Below are positions 27,165-36,666 of a DNA stretch of 64,000 bases, one piece after another. The position numbers were made by a program, and so were the translations under genes. Source of the DNA: Rhizobium indicum (GTDB lineage: Bacteria; Pseudomonadota; Alphaproteobacteria; Rhizobiales; Rhizobiaceae). The stretch is taken from the NCBI RefSeq assembly GCF_005862305.2, contig NZ_CP054022.1:868001-932000 (forward strand). The letters are read 5' to 3'. A model generated the notes under the pieces. The model was not told where the DNA came from and did no database searches. It was given only the letters and a program-made list of their open reading frames with translations. The number at the start of each line of letters is the position of its first letter. Within the stretch, counting starts at the first letter, position 1.

Positions 27165-27700
27165 GGGGAGACCTCCTTCGCGGCTTTTGGCGAGACACCG
27201 TCCGGCATGGATCGGCGCGCTCGCTCGACCTTGGCATAGGCGACAGCCCGCCTGGCCGCGGCGAGTATTTCCATATGCGTTCCGCAACGGCAGAGGTGAT
27301 GGCGCAGCGCCTCGCGAATCGTGTCCTCGTCGGGATCGGTGTTGCGATTGAGCAGGGCTGCGGTGGCGATGATCATGCCGTTCAGGCAATATCCGCATTG
27401 AGCAGCGGCCTCGTCGATAAAGGCCGCCTGGACCGGATGCAGATGCTCGGGCGTGCCGAGACCCTCGAGCGTGGTGACACGGCGCTTGCCGACCGCACCG
27501 AGCGGCACCGTGCACGAGCGAACGGCGCGACCATCGACAAGTACAGCGCAGGCACCGCATTCGCCGAGCCCGCAACCGTATTTCGGACCATTCAGGGAGA
27601 GATCGTTTCTGAGGATGTAGAGGAGTGGTGTTTCCGGGCTTGCTTCGACGCTCTCGACGGCGTCGTTCACATTCAAACTGAAGCAAACTGGCAGTGTCAA
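27161..27700 (-). CDS. nicA: Nicotinate dehydrogenase small [2Fe-2S] subunit
   Basis: A 179-aa two-cluster iron-sulfur protein. The plant-ferredoxin-like cluster site is YGCGLGECGACAVLVDG plus the Cys in RSCTVPLG. The second is CGYCLNGM with LCRCGTHMEI. LLYILRNDLSLNGPKYGC matches NicA-type subunits closely. No ATG fits; a TTG at 27700 with a G-run five bases upstream gives MTLPVCFSLNVNDAVES, which retains the first beta strand. The tail after AVAYAKVERARR is longer than in P. putida NicA. It relays electrons from molybdenum to the NicB haems. Confidence 0.88.
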   Translation of the reverse strand: MTLPVCFSLNVNDAVESVEASPETPLLYILRNDLSLNGPKYGCGLGECGACAVLVDGRAVRSCTVPLGAVGKRRVTTLEGLGTPEHLHPVQAAFIDEAAAQCGYCLNGMIIATAALLNRNTDPDEDTIREALRHHLCRCGTHMEILAAARRAVAYAKVERARRSMPDGVSPKAAKEVSP

Positions 27701-27853
27701 AGCAGGCCCCCCGCACCGGAGAACCAAACACAGACCACGCCTTTTTCCATCGGCCGAACCGCTACGCAGCAGACATCGCGCGGACGCCCACAAACCATAA
27801 CGATGCGACAGTCACCGACTCTTCGCATCTATTGCCTCTTTTATTTTATTAAG

Positions 27854-27867
27854 AAGCGTATACGCTT
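27854..27867. promoter_or_regulatory. Palindromic operator in the nicA-nicC intergenic region, copy 1
   Basis: AAGCGTATACGCTT is a perfect 14-bp palindrome in an AT-rich stretch of the divergent promoter region (27701-28058). A related copy lies 130 bp away near nicC. Binding of the MarR-type regulator encoded at the end of the cluster is the natural inference. Confidence 0.55.
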
Positions 27868-27983
27868 TATAGTGACGAATGACAAGTCGGATTTCGCCGT
27901 TGCGATTTTGCTAGAATATTCAATTGCCGGGCGAATTTCCGCGCAATTTTGACGAAAATCAAAGCCTCGCTATTGCTATTTAG

Positions 27984-29995
<2,012 letters not shown>

Positions 29996-30065
29996 AACGG
30001 CGACGGGTCGACGATCCGCCGCCGTTTGTTTGGCACCCGCTTTTGCAACGCAGAGGATTCCACCC

Positions 30066-30818
30066 GTGCAGAAATATTACCGTATCGGCCAGATCGTTCC
30101 GAGCTCCAACACAACGATGGAGACCGAAATTCCCGCCATGTTGACGGCGCGCCAGTCCATCCGCCCCGAGCGCTTCACCTTCCACTCCAGCCGCATGCGG
30201 ATGAAGAAAGTGGTCAAGGAAGAACTGGCCGCGATGGACGCCGAATCCGACCGTTGCGCCGTCGAGCTTTCCGACGCCCGCGTCGATGTTCTGGGATATG
30301 CTTGCCTGGTTGCCATCATGGCGATGGGCCTCGGCTATCACCGCCAGTCGGAAAAGCGTCTGACGGGTCGCACTCAGGAAAACAACGCGAACATTCCCGT
30401 CGTTACCAGCGCTGGCGCGTTGATCGAGGGCCTGAAGGTGATGAAGGCAAACAAGATCGCCGTCGTCGCACCCTATATGAAACCGTTGACCGAACTCGTG
30501 GTGAATTACATCCGGGAAGAGGGTTTCGAGGTCATGGATTGGCGGGCCCTTGAAATTCCCGACAATCTCGATGTCGCCCGCCACGATCCAGAAAATCTCC
30601 CGGCCATTGTCCAGACACTCGATCTGTCGAACGTCGATGTCATCGTGCTGTCGGCCTGCGTGCAGATGCCGTCGCTGCCGGTGATTGCCAAGGTCGAGGC
30701 CATGACCGGGAAGCCGGTTCTGACCGCCGCTGCGGCGACAACTTACTGTATGCTCAAGAAGCTCGGTCTGGAAGCAGTCGTGCCGGGCGCCGGCGCACTT
30801 CTGTCCGGCGCATACTGA
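30066..30818 (+). CDS. nicE: Maleate cis-trans isomerase
   Basis: A 250-aa Asp/Glu racemase-superfamily protein. The two catalytic cysteines are C80 (LGYACLVA) and C198 (LSACVQMPS), the spacing expected for maleate isomerase. The N-terminal IGQIVPSSNTTMETEIPAM is the carboxylate-binding loop. GTG at 30066 is the start, with AGAGGA upstream; the frame stays open further back through the nicD tail without similarity. It converts maleate to fumarate, the last step into central metabolism. Confidence 0.92.
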   Translation: MQKYYRIGQIVPSSNTTMETEIPAMLTARQSIRPERFTFHSSRMRMKKVVKEELAAMDAESDRCAVELSDARVDVLGYACLVAIMAMGLGYHRQSEKRLTGRTQENNANIPVVTSAGALIEGLKVMKANKIAVVAPYMKPLTELVVNYIREEGFEVMDWRALEIPDNLDVARHDPENLPAIVQTLDLSNVDVIVLSACVQMPSLPVIAKVEAMTGKPVLTAAAATTYCMLKKLGLEAVVPGAGALLSGAY

Positions 30819-30831
30819 AGAGAGACCAATC

Positions 30832-31473
30832 ATGCAGAGCGCAGAAAGCAATTATCAAGGCGTCTGGGGTAACCGCATCGGCTTCGGCCAGCGCCCTGCC
30901 CTGCTCGTCATCGATTTCCTGAAGGGGTACACCACCGAGGGCGCGCCTCTCTACGCCCCGGGCGTGGTTGACGCGGTCGCGCAGACGCCGGCGCTCATCC
31001 AGGCCGCCCGCGACGCCGGCATCCCGGTCATCCATACGCGCATCCTCTATCTTGCGGAAAACTGCGCTGACGGCGGTATGTGGGTGAAGAAATCGCCCGT
31101 CATGAAGGGAATGGTCGAAGGCAATGTGCTGGCCGAGTTCTGCGGCGGCGTCGAGCCTGCCAATGGCGAGCTCGTTATCGTCAAGCAGTATGCCAGCGCT
31201 TTCTTCGGCACCAGCCTTGCCTCGCAGCTGCATGCGCAGGGCATCGACACCGTGATCATGGCCGGCTGCTCGACCAGCGGCTGTATCCGCGCCACCGCCG
31301 TCGACGCGGTCCAGCACGGATTCCGTGGCATCGTCGTGCGCGAATGCGTCGGAGACCGGCACCCGGATCCGCACAATGCCAACCTCTTCGATATCGACAG
31401 CAAATATGGCGATGTCGTTTCGAGGGAGGAGGCGATCGCCGAAATCGCCAAGGTCAAGTCCGAATGTCCGTAA
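30832..31473 (+). CDS. nicF: Maleamate amidohydrolase
   Basis: A 213-aa isochorismatase-fold hydrolase with the D28-K118-C151 triad (LLVIDF, IVKQYAS, STSGCIRA). It deaminates maleamate to maleate and ammonia. It starts 13 bp after nicE with GAGAGA upstream. Genes nicE and nicF thus stand in reverse biochemical order but in the same operon. Confidence 0.92.
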   Translation: MQSAESNYQGVWGNRIGFGQRPALLVIDFLKGYTTEGAPLYAPGVVDAVAQTPALIQAARDAGIPVIHTRILYLAENCADGGMWVKKSPVMKGMVEGNVLAEFCGGVEPANGELVIVKQYASAFFGTSLASQLHAQGIDTVIMAGCSTSGCIRATAVDAVQHGFRGIVVRECVGDRHPDPHNANLFDIDSKYGDVVSREEAIAEIAKVKSECP

Positions 31474-31518
31474 CTGGACGAAACACCCAAGCCTTCAAGC
31501 AAAGATAAGGGAACGAGC

Positions 31519-32550
31519 ATGGATCAATTCAGCTTCACGGAAATCTGCCTGCATCAGTTGAAGATGTCGGGCGTCCACGACGGAGAAAAACTCATTGTCC
31601 TTACCCAGGGCAACGATCGCCTCGATTACGCCGACGCCTTTATGGCGGCGGGCATGCGTCTTGGCGCCAAGATGTATCACATGCGTTTGCCGCCGGTGCC
31701 GCCGGCAGGTGCGTGGGCGGTCGGCCAGACAGGCCTCGCCGCCATGCCGGACGCGGTAGAGGCCCTGAAGGCCGCCGACATGCTGATCGATTGCATCTTC
31801 CTGCTCTTCAGCCCGGAACAGATGGCGATCCAGGCGGCCGGCACGCGCATCCTGACTGCCGTCGAACCGCCGGAGATTCTCGCGCGCATGCTGCCGACAA
31901 AGGAACTGCGCGAGCGCGTCGAATTTGCCGGAGACCTGCTGTCCAAAGCGAAGGTGATGCGGATCACCTCTGCGCATGGCACAGATGTCACCTACAAGCT
32001 CAATACCTATCCCACCGTCACGGAATATGCGTGCACGGACGAGCCTGGCCGCTGGGATCATTGGCCGTCCGGGTTTGTCTTTACCGGTGGTGACGACGAT
32101 GGCGTCGACGGCACAATCGTCGTTGCTCCCGGCGATATCCTGCTGCCGCAGAATATCTACGTGCGCGACCCGATCATCTATACGATCGAGAACGGTTGGG
32201 TCACCGATATCCGCGGTGGCCTCGATGCCGAGCTGGTCAAATCCTACATGGCAGGTTTCAACGACCCGCGTGGCATGGGCATGAGCCATGTCGGCTGGGG
32301 CCTTAATCAGAACGCCAAGTGGCATCGAATGGTGCCCGGCGAATTCCCGGGCGGCATGGGCATGGAGGCACGCTCCTTCTACGGCAACGTGATGTTCTCC
32401 ACTGGCCCCAACAACGAGCTCGGCGGCCCGAACGACACCGCCTGCCATCTGGACATCCCGATGCGCGGTTGCTCGCTGTTCCTCGACGATGAACCGATGG
32501 TTCTGGATGGCGACATCGCCGTCAAGGAAATGAAGTACAACTTCAAATAA
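31519..32550 (+). CDS. nicX: 2,5-dihydroxypyridine 5,6-dioxygenase
   Basis: A 343-aa extradiol-type ring-cleaving enzyme of the NicX/leucyl-aminopeptidase-like fold. The expected iron ligands are present: His in MSHVGWGLN, and His plus Asp in NDTACHLDIPM. It opens 2,5-dihydroxypyridine with O2 to N-formylmaleamate. AAGGGA lies upstream of the ATG. Length is close to that of P. putida NicX (about 350 aa). Confidence 0.92.
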   Translation: MDQFSFTEICLHQLKMSGVHDGEKLIVLTQGNDRLDYADAFMAAGMRLGAKMYHMRLPPVPPAGAWAVGQTGLAAMPDAVEALKAADMLIDCIFLLFSPEQMAIQAAGTRILTAVEPPEILARMLPTKELRERVEFAGDLLSKAKVMRITSAHGTDVTYKLNTYPTVTEYACTDEPGRWDHWPSGFVFTGGDDDGVDGTIVVAPGDILLPQNIYVRDPIIYTIENGWVTDIRGGLDAELVKSYMAGFNDPRGMGMSHVGWGLNQNAKWHRMVPGEFPGGMGMEARSFYGNVMFSTGPNNELGGPNDTACHLDIPMRGCSLFLDDEPMVLDGDIAVKEMKYNFK

Positions 32551-32564
32551 CCGAGATAGCCAAG

Positions 32565-32592
32565 CCGCTCCGCGTGAAATCGCGCGGAGCGG
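32565..32592 (+). terminator. Strong hairpin after nicX
   Basis: CCGCTCCGCG (32565-32574) pairs perfectly with CGCGGAGCGG (32583-32592) around an eight-base loop. No T run follows, so it may weaken rather than stop transcription into the regulator gene or stabilise the nic mRNA 3' end. Confidence 0.5.
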
Positions 32593-32696
32593 ATGCGGCG
32601 CGACACGCCTTGACCGGCGCAACCTGCTGTGATGTTTGCTGCAGTCCGCGCTGCATTCGCGCCAAAGACGCCGCAAACCGATGGACCACGCCGACG

Positions 32697-33179
32697 ATGA
32701 CCGCAAAAGACACCGAACACCTGCCCGAAGCGCCGGCGCCTCAGAATGGCTACCACGTCACGGAGCAAGTCGGGCATCTGCTGCGCAAGGCCTATCAGCG
32801 TCATCTTTCGATTTTCCAGACCAATGCCAGCGATCCAGACCTGACATCGGTGCAGTTCGTGACGCTGTGCGCGCTGCATGACCTCGGTCCCAGTTCACAG
32901 GTCGAACTCGTCAAGGCCACCTCCGTCGACCAGGCGACCATCCGTGGCATCGTCGAGCGGCTGAAGGCCCGCGGGCTGATCGATCTCTCCAAGGACGAGG
33001 CCGACGGCCGCAAGGTGGTGATCTCCCTGCTGCCCAAGGGCGAGGCCCTGCTCGAGGAGATGTATCCCCGGGCACATCTCATCAGCGAAGAGACTGTTTC
33101 ACGCCTCAATCCGGCAGAACGCATTGCTCTGTTGTACCTCCTGCGCAAAATCGCTGATGACGAGTGTGCAGAACTGTAG
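32697..33179 (+). CDS. nicR: MarR family regulator of nicotinate catabolism
   Basis: A 160-aa MarR protein. The helix-turn-helix region is LTSVQFVTLCALHDLGPSSQVEL...TSVDQATIRGIVERLKARGLI and the wing is DGRKVVISLLPKGEA. The position at the end of the nic operon matches NicR of P. putida, which represses the nic genes until 6-hydroxynicotinate appears. ATG 32697 gives a normal MarR length; the frame is open upstream without similarity. Operators in the nicA-nicC gap are its likely targets. Confidence 0.87.
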   Translation: MTAKDTEHLPEAPAPQNGYHVTEQVGHLLRKAYQRHLSIFQTNASDPDLTSVQFVTLCALHDLGPSSQVELVKATSVDQATIRGIVERLKARGLIDLSKDEADGRKVVISLLPKGEALLEEMYPRAHLISEETVSRLNPAERIALLYLLRKIADDECAEL

Positions 33180-33572
33180 GTTGTGGATAGGATTCAACAG
33201 GAAACTCCTCAGATGGCACCATTTCGGAGAAATCTGCAATTGAAAGGGGCAGGTGGTCGCCTACGTTGCCTGACAGCCGCATCGACTGGGATTGTGCGGT
33301 CCAGGTGTGAGCGCATGTCTGAAGGGGAGTGTCTTAGCGGCTGAATAATGTCATAGGCGCGTTTATGAAGAGGTAGAGATCATCGACATTCTCGATGCCC
33401 TAATGGTCGGTTTTTACTATCAGCCGCGCTTACCGGTAAAGCTATTCGCCTTGAAGGATCTGAACGGCGATTTAGTACAAAGAGGTGATTTTTCAGGCGG
33501 ATAAGCCCGTTTGGGGGCGGGGTCCTCACTAAAAGCTTCCCCGCCGTGTCACCTTGGCGTCGCGACCGCAAC
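33180..33572. other. Intergenic stretch between nicR and the LysR gene, no gene seen
   Basis: No convincing coding sequence. It contains a short segment at 33444-33469 (ATTCGCCTTGAAGGATCTGA and onward) that nearly repeats at 59437-59464, just downstream of the mobile mystery B gene. It may be a decayed junction. Confidence 0.4.
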
Positions 33573-34472
33573 TCACTCCATTACGGCCATGAACGCCGGG
33601 ACCTGCTGTTCAAAGAACTTCGAGAACGAGGCGATACGGGGCGGCAGCACCTGATACGGGGGGTAGTACAGGGTCAACCATAAGTCTGGCGGCGCCCAGT
33701 CCCGCAGGACGTGGACCAGCCGTCCGGTCCGCAGATGCTCGGCCACATGGAACTTGGGCAGCATGGCGACCCCGACGCCGTCGGCCGCCATGCTCGCCAG
33801 CACCTCTCCGCTATTGGCGCTGAATGCCCGGCCCGCAGAAATCGTGGCGCTACCACTGCCGTCCGACAGCGTCCAGGTCTCCCGCTTGCTGTCACCGCTA
33901 TAGGCCAGGCAATCGTCGGGAATGAGCTCGTTCGGATGTTTCATGTCGAAAAACCGGCTGCCCGGCGCTGCGACGAGGATACGGCGCACGACGCTGATCT
34001 TGCGCCAGATCGTGAACTTGTCCGAGGGTGCCGCGGAAATGCGGATCGCCAGATCATAGTCGTCGTCAATAATGTTCACGAGCCCATCCGCGAGCGAGAT
34101 CTCGAAGCTGATCTTCGGGTAGCGTTCCTTAAAGGCCGACAGGATGGGCGGCAAGGCCTGCTGGCCGAACCAGGTCGGCGCGCTGATCCGCAGGCGGCCA
34201 TGATCCGCCTTGTGGGTATTCATCACGTCCTTGCGCGCATTGTCCAGTGCCTGCACCGCCGGCTGGATCTGGGCCGCGAAGATCGCGCCGTCGGTGGTCA
34301 GAGACACCTGGCGCGTGGTCCGCACGAAGAGTTGCACGCCAAGGTCTTCTTCCAGGGCGGCGATCGCCCGGGTGACGGCTGCCGGGGTCATGTCGAGTTC
34401 GCGCGCAACCTGCGCGAAGTTCCGCTTTTCGGCGGCCAGCAGAAAGGTTCGAAGCAGCTTGTAGTCGTTCAT
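33573..34472 (-). CDS. LysR family transcriptional regulator
   Basis: A 299-aa LysR protein. Residues 1-60 hold the winged helix (FLLAAEKRNFAQVARELDMTPAAVTRAIAALEEDLGVQLF) and the rest is the effector domain. It is divergent from the ring-cleaving dioxygenase gene, the usual layout for a regulator of the neighbouring cluster. Its class resembles DsdA/CrgA-type LysR proteins that sense quinones or aldehydes, but effector identity is inference. Confidence 0.9.
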   Translation of the reverse strand: MNDYKLLRTFLLAAEKRNFAQVARELDMTPAAVTRAIAALEEDLGVQLFVRTTRQVSLTTDGAIFAAQIQPAVQALDNARKDVMNTHKADHGRLRISAPTWFGQQALPPILSAFKERYPKISFEISLADGLVNIIDDDYDLAIRISAAPSDKFTIWRKISVVRRILVAAPGSRFFDMKHPNELIPDDCLAYSGDSKRETWTLSDGSGSATISAGRAFSANSGEVLASMAADGVGVAMLPKFHVAEHLRTGRLVHVLRDWAPPDLWLTLYYPPYQVLPPRIASFSKFFEQQVPAFMAVME

Positions 34473-34504
34473 CGATTATTACATCCACCGCAATTCATTG
34501 ACAA

Positions 34505-34533
34505 TTATTATTGCAATTCCGGCCGATGATCAA
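34505..34533 (-). promoter_or_regulatory. Candidate promoter of the LysR gene
   Basis: On the minus strand TTGATC (34533-34528), a 17-base spacer and TAATAA (34510-34505) resemble a housekeeping promoter. CAAT-N2-ATTG and CAAT-N4-ATTG inverted repeats at 34491-34513 lie between this promoter and the LysR start and may be its autoregulatory site. Confidence 0.45.
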
Positions 34534-34592
34534 CGGGCGTAGGTTTCAATCACACCAGACAAACCAACCCAGTCGCGGAAGGGCGAAACATC

Positions 34593-35525
34593 ATGATCAA
34601 GGATATCAAGGGACTGCATCACATCACGTCGATGGCATCGGATGCCCGCCAGAACAACGCGTTCTTCACCGACACGCTTGGCCTGCGCCGCGTCAAGAAG
34701 ACCGTGAATTTCGACGACCCCAACGTCTACCACCTCTACTACGGTGATGAAGCAGGCACTCCCGGCTCCGTCATGACCTACTTTCCTTTTCCCGACGTGA
34801 TGCGCGGCCGTCCCGGCGTCGGCGAAGTCAGCGAAACCCAGTTCGCTATTCCCAAGGGCTCGCTCTCCTTCTGGCAGGATCGCCTGTCGGCAAAGGGAGC
34901 CGGCAACCTGCAGGCCGACACTGCCTTCGGTGCCGACCGCCTGCTGTTCAAGGGGCCGGACGGTGAGGGGTTTGCTTTGATCGAAGCGGAAGACGATGGC
35001 CGCAGGGCCTGGACTGGCGCCGGCATCGACGAAAGCGTCGGTATCCGCGGTTTTTCCGGCGCGAGGTTTCGCCTGCATGATACCGCTGCTACGTCCGAAC
35101 TGCTCGGCTTCATGGGCTACCAGCGCGCCGAGACGGATGGCGATGTCACCCGCTTCATCATTCCCGGCGGTAATGGTGCCGATACGATCGACCTCGAGCT
35201 TCTTCCGAAAACACCTTTCGCAAGGCAGGGCGCGGGTTCGGTGCATCATATCGCTTTCGCCGTCGAGAACCGCGCAAAGCAGCTCGAAGTCCGCAAGGCC
35301 CTGATGGATACGGGATACCAGGTGACACCTGTCATCGACCGTGATTACTTCTGGGCTATCTACTTCCGCACACCCGGCGGCGTCCTGTTCGAAATCGCCA
35401 CGAACGAACCCGGTTTCGACCGCGACGAAGACACGGCACACCTTGGCGAGGTTTTGAAACTGCCGGCTCGCTACGAGCCCTATCGTGACCAGATCGAAGC
35501 CGGCCTGGCACCGCTGGCTGCCTGA
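34593..35525 (+). CDS. VOC-family ring-cleaving dioxygenase (MhqO/LinE-like)
   Basis: A 310-aa protein of two vicinal-oxygen-chelate modules. Metal ligands appear in GLHHITSMASD, in GAGSVHHIAFAVENRA and in GGVLFEIATNEPGF. This arrangement matches hydroquinone-type ring-cleavage enzymes such as MhqO and MhqA of Bacillus. GGAAGGG precedes the ATG. It is the first gene of the LysR-controlled cluster and would open a hydroquinone ring formed by reduction of a quinone. Confidence 0.85.
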   Translation: MIKDIKGLHHITSMASDARQNNAFFTDTLGLRRVKKTVNFDDPNVYHLYYGDEAGTPGSVMTYFPFPDVMRGRPGVGEVSETQFAIPKGSLSFWQDRLSAKGAGNLQADTAFGADRLLFKGPDGEGFALIEAEDDGRRAWTGAGIDESVGIRGFSGARFRLHDTAATSELLGFMGYQRAETDGDVTRFIIPGGNGADTIDLELLPKTPFARQGAGSVHHIAFAVENRAKQLEVRKALMDTGYQVTPVIDRDYFWAIYFRTPGGVLFEIATNEPGFDRDEDTAHLGEVLKLPARYEPYRDQIEAGLAPLAA

Positions 35526-35620
35526 CGTCGCTTTCCAACAATAAGGCGGCATAACTTTCAAGACGTGCCGCCCTCCCTGCCCCATTACCTACCTGCAACC
35601 CAATCAAAGGAAGACACGAG

Positions 35621-36313
35621 ATGTCCAGCAAGCTTCAGGTTCTCACCCCGCAGAACAGCCAGATCATCTTCATCGACCAGCAGCCGCAGATGGCCTTCGG
35701 TGTTCAGTCGATCGACCGCCAGGTCTTGAAGAACAACGTCGTCGGTCTTGCCAAGGCGGCCAGGATCTTCAACATCCCGACCACGATCACCACCGTCGAG
35801 ACCGACAGTTTCTCGGGCAATACCTTCCCGGAGCTGCTCGCCGTCGTCCCCGACAATGATATCCTCGAGCGCACCTCGATGAATTCCTGGGACGACCAGA
35901 ACGTCCGCGACGCGCTGGCCAAGCATGCAGCAGACGGCCGCAAGAAGGTCGTTGTCGCCGGCCTGTGGACCGAAGTTTGCAACACGACCTTCGCGCTCTC
36001 CTGCATGAACGACACCGACTACGAAATCTACATGGTCGCCGATGCTTCCGGCGGTACCTCCGTCGATGCGCACAAATATGCGATGGACCGCATGGTGCAG
36101 GCGGGTGTCGTTCCCGTCACCTGGCAGCAGGTCCTCCTGGAATGGCAGCGCGACTGGGCCCGCAAGGAAACCTACGACGCGGTCACGTCGCTAGTGAAGG
36201 AGCACTCCGGCGCCTACGGCATGGGCATCGATTATGCTGTTACGCATGTCCACGGCGGCGCCGAACGCGTCAAGCACGGCAAGCGGATCGGCCCGAACCC
36301 GGCCTCTATCTGA
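35621..36313 (+). CDS. Isochorismatase-fold hydrolase, YcaC-like
   Basis: A 230-aa cysteine hydrolase. The Asp lies in IIFIDQQPQMAF and the Cys in VVAGLWTEVCNTTFAL. ERTSMNSWDD, where the lysine of the triad is expected, has no Lys, as in YcaC-type members. GGAAGACACGAG precedes the ATG. Function in the cluster is unknown; the family often accompanies LysR-controlled quinone or aldehyde detoxification genes. Confidence 0.83.
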   Translation: MSSKLQVLTPQNSQIIFIDQQPQMAFGVQSIDRQVLKNNVVGLAKAARIFNIPTTITTVETDSFSGNTFPELLAVVPDNDILERTSMNSWDDQNVRDALAKHAADGRKKVVVAGLWTEVCNTTFALSCMNDTDYEIYMVADASGGTSVDAHKYAMDRMVQAGVVPVTWQQVLLEWQRDWARKETYDAVTSLVKEHSGAYGMGIDYAVTHVHGGAERVKHGKRIGPNPASI

Positions 36314-36375
36314 TCTGAAACAGCCCCGCCCTGATCCACTTGGCGGGGCGATCTTTTTGGAAAAGGAATGCCCGG

Positions 36376-36666
36376 ATGAAAATTTACCTTCTATCGCTGG
36401 CAGTCGGCCTTCTCGTCGGCGTCATCTACGGACTTCTCAACGTCCGCTCCCCGGCTCCGCCCGTCATCGCTCTCATCGGCTTGCTAGGTATTCTCGTCGG
36501 CGAACAGATCGTGCCGCTGGCAAAAAATCTCTGGAGCCGCGAGCCCGCTGCCGTTTCCTGGCTTCATCAGGTCAAGCCGCACATGTTTGGTCACCTTCCG
36601 AAGGGTGGGCTTAATGTAGCGAAGGCGACCTCCACAGGCGACGATTTGACATTGGGGAAAAGCTGA
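36376..36666 (+). CDS. XapX domain protein
   Basis: A 96-aa small membrane protein. Two hydrophobic helices form the XapX (DUF1427) domain: LLSLAVGLLVGVIYGLLNVRSPAPPVIALIGLLGILVGEQIVPLAK. The C-terminal 40 residues are hydrophilic. The ATG at 36376 follows AAGGAA; an in-frame start at 36340 lacks support. The stop overlaps the next start by one base. Role unknown, though it is a regular neighbour of YcaC-like and amidohydrolase genes. Confidence 0.8.
   Translation: MKIYLLSLAVGLLVGVIYGLLNVRSPAPPVIALIGLLGILVGEQIVPLAKNLWSREPAAVSWLHQVKPHMFGHLPKGGLNVAKATSTGDDLTLGKS

Noticed and set aside
21985..27239. Three long plus-strand open frames opposite the GH106-like and nicB genes
   Set aside because: They are shadows of high GC third positions; the minus-strand products match known families along their full length.
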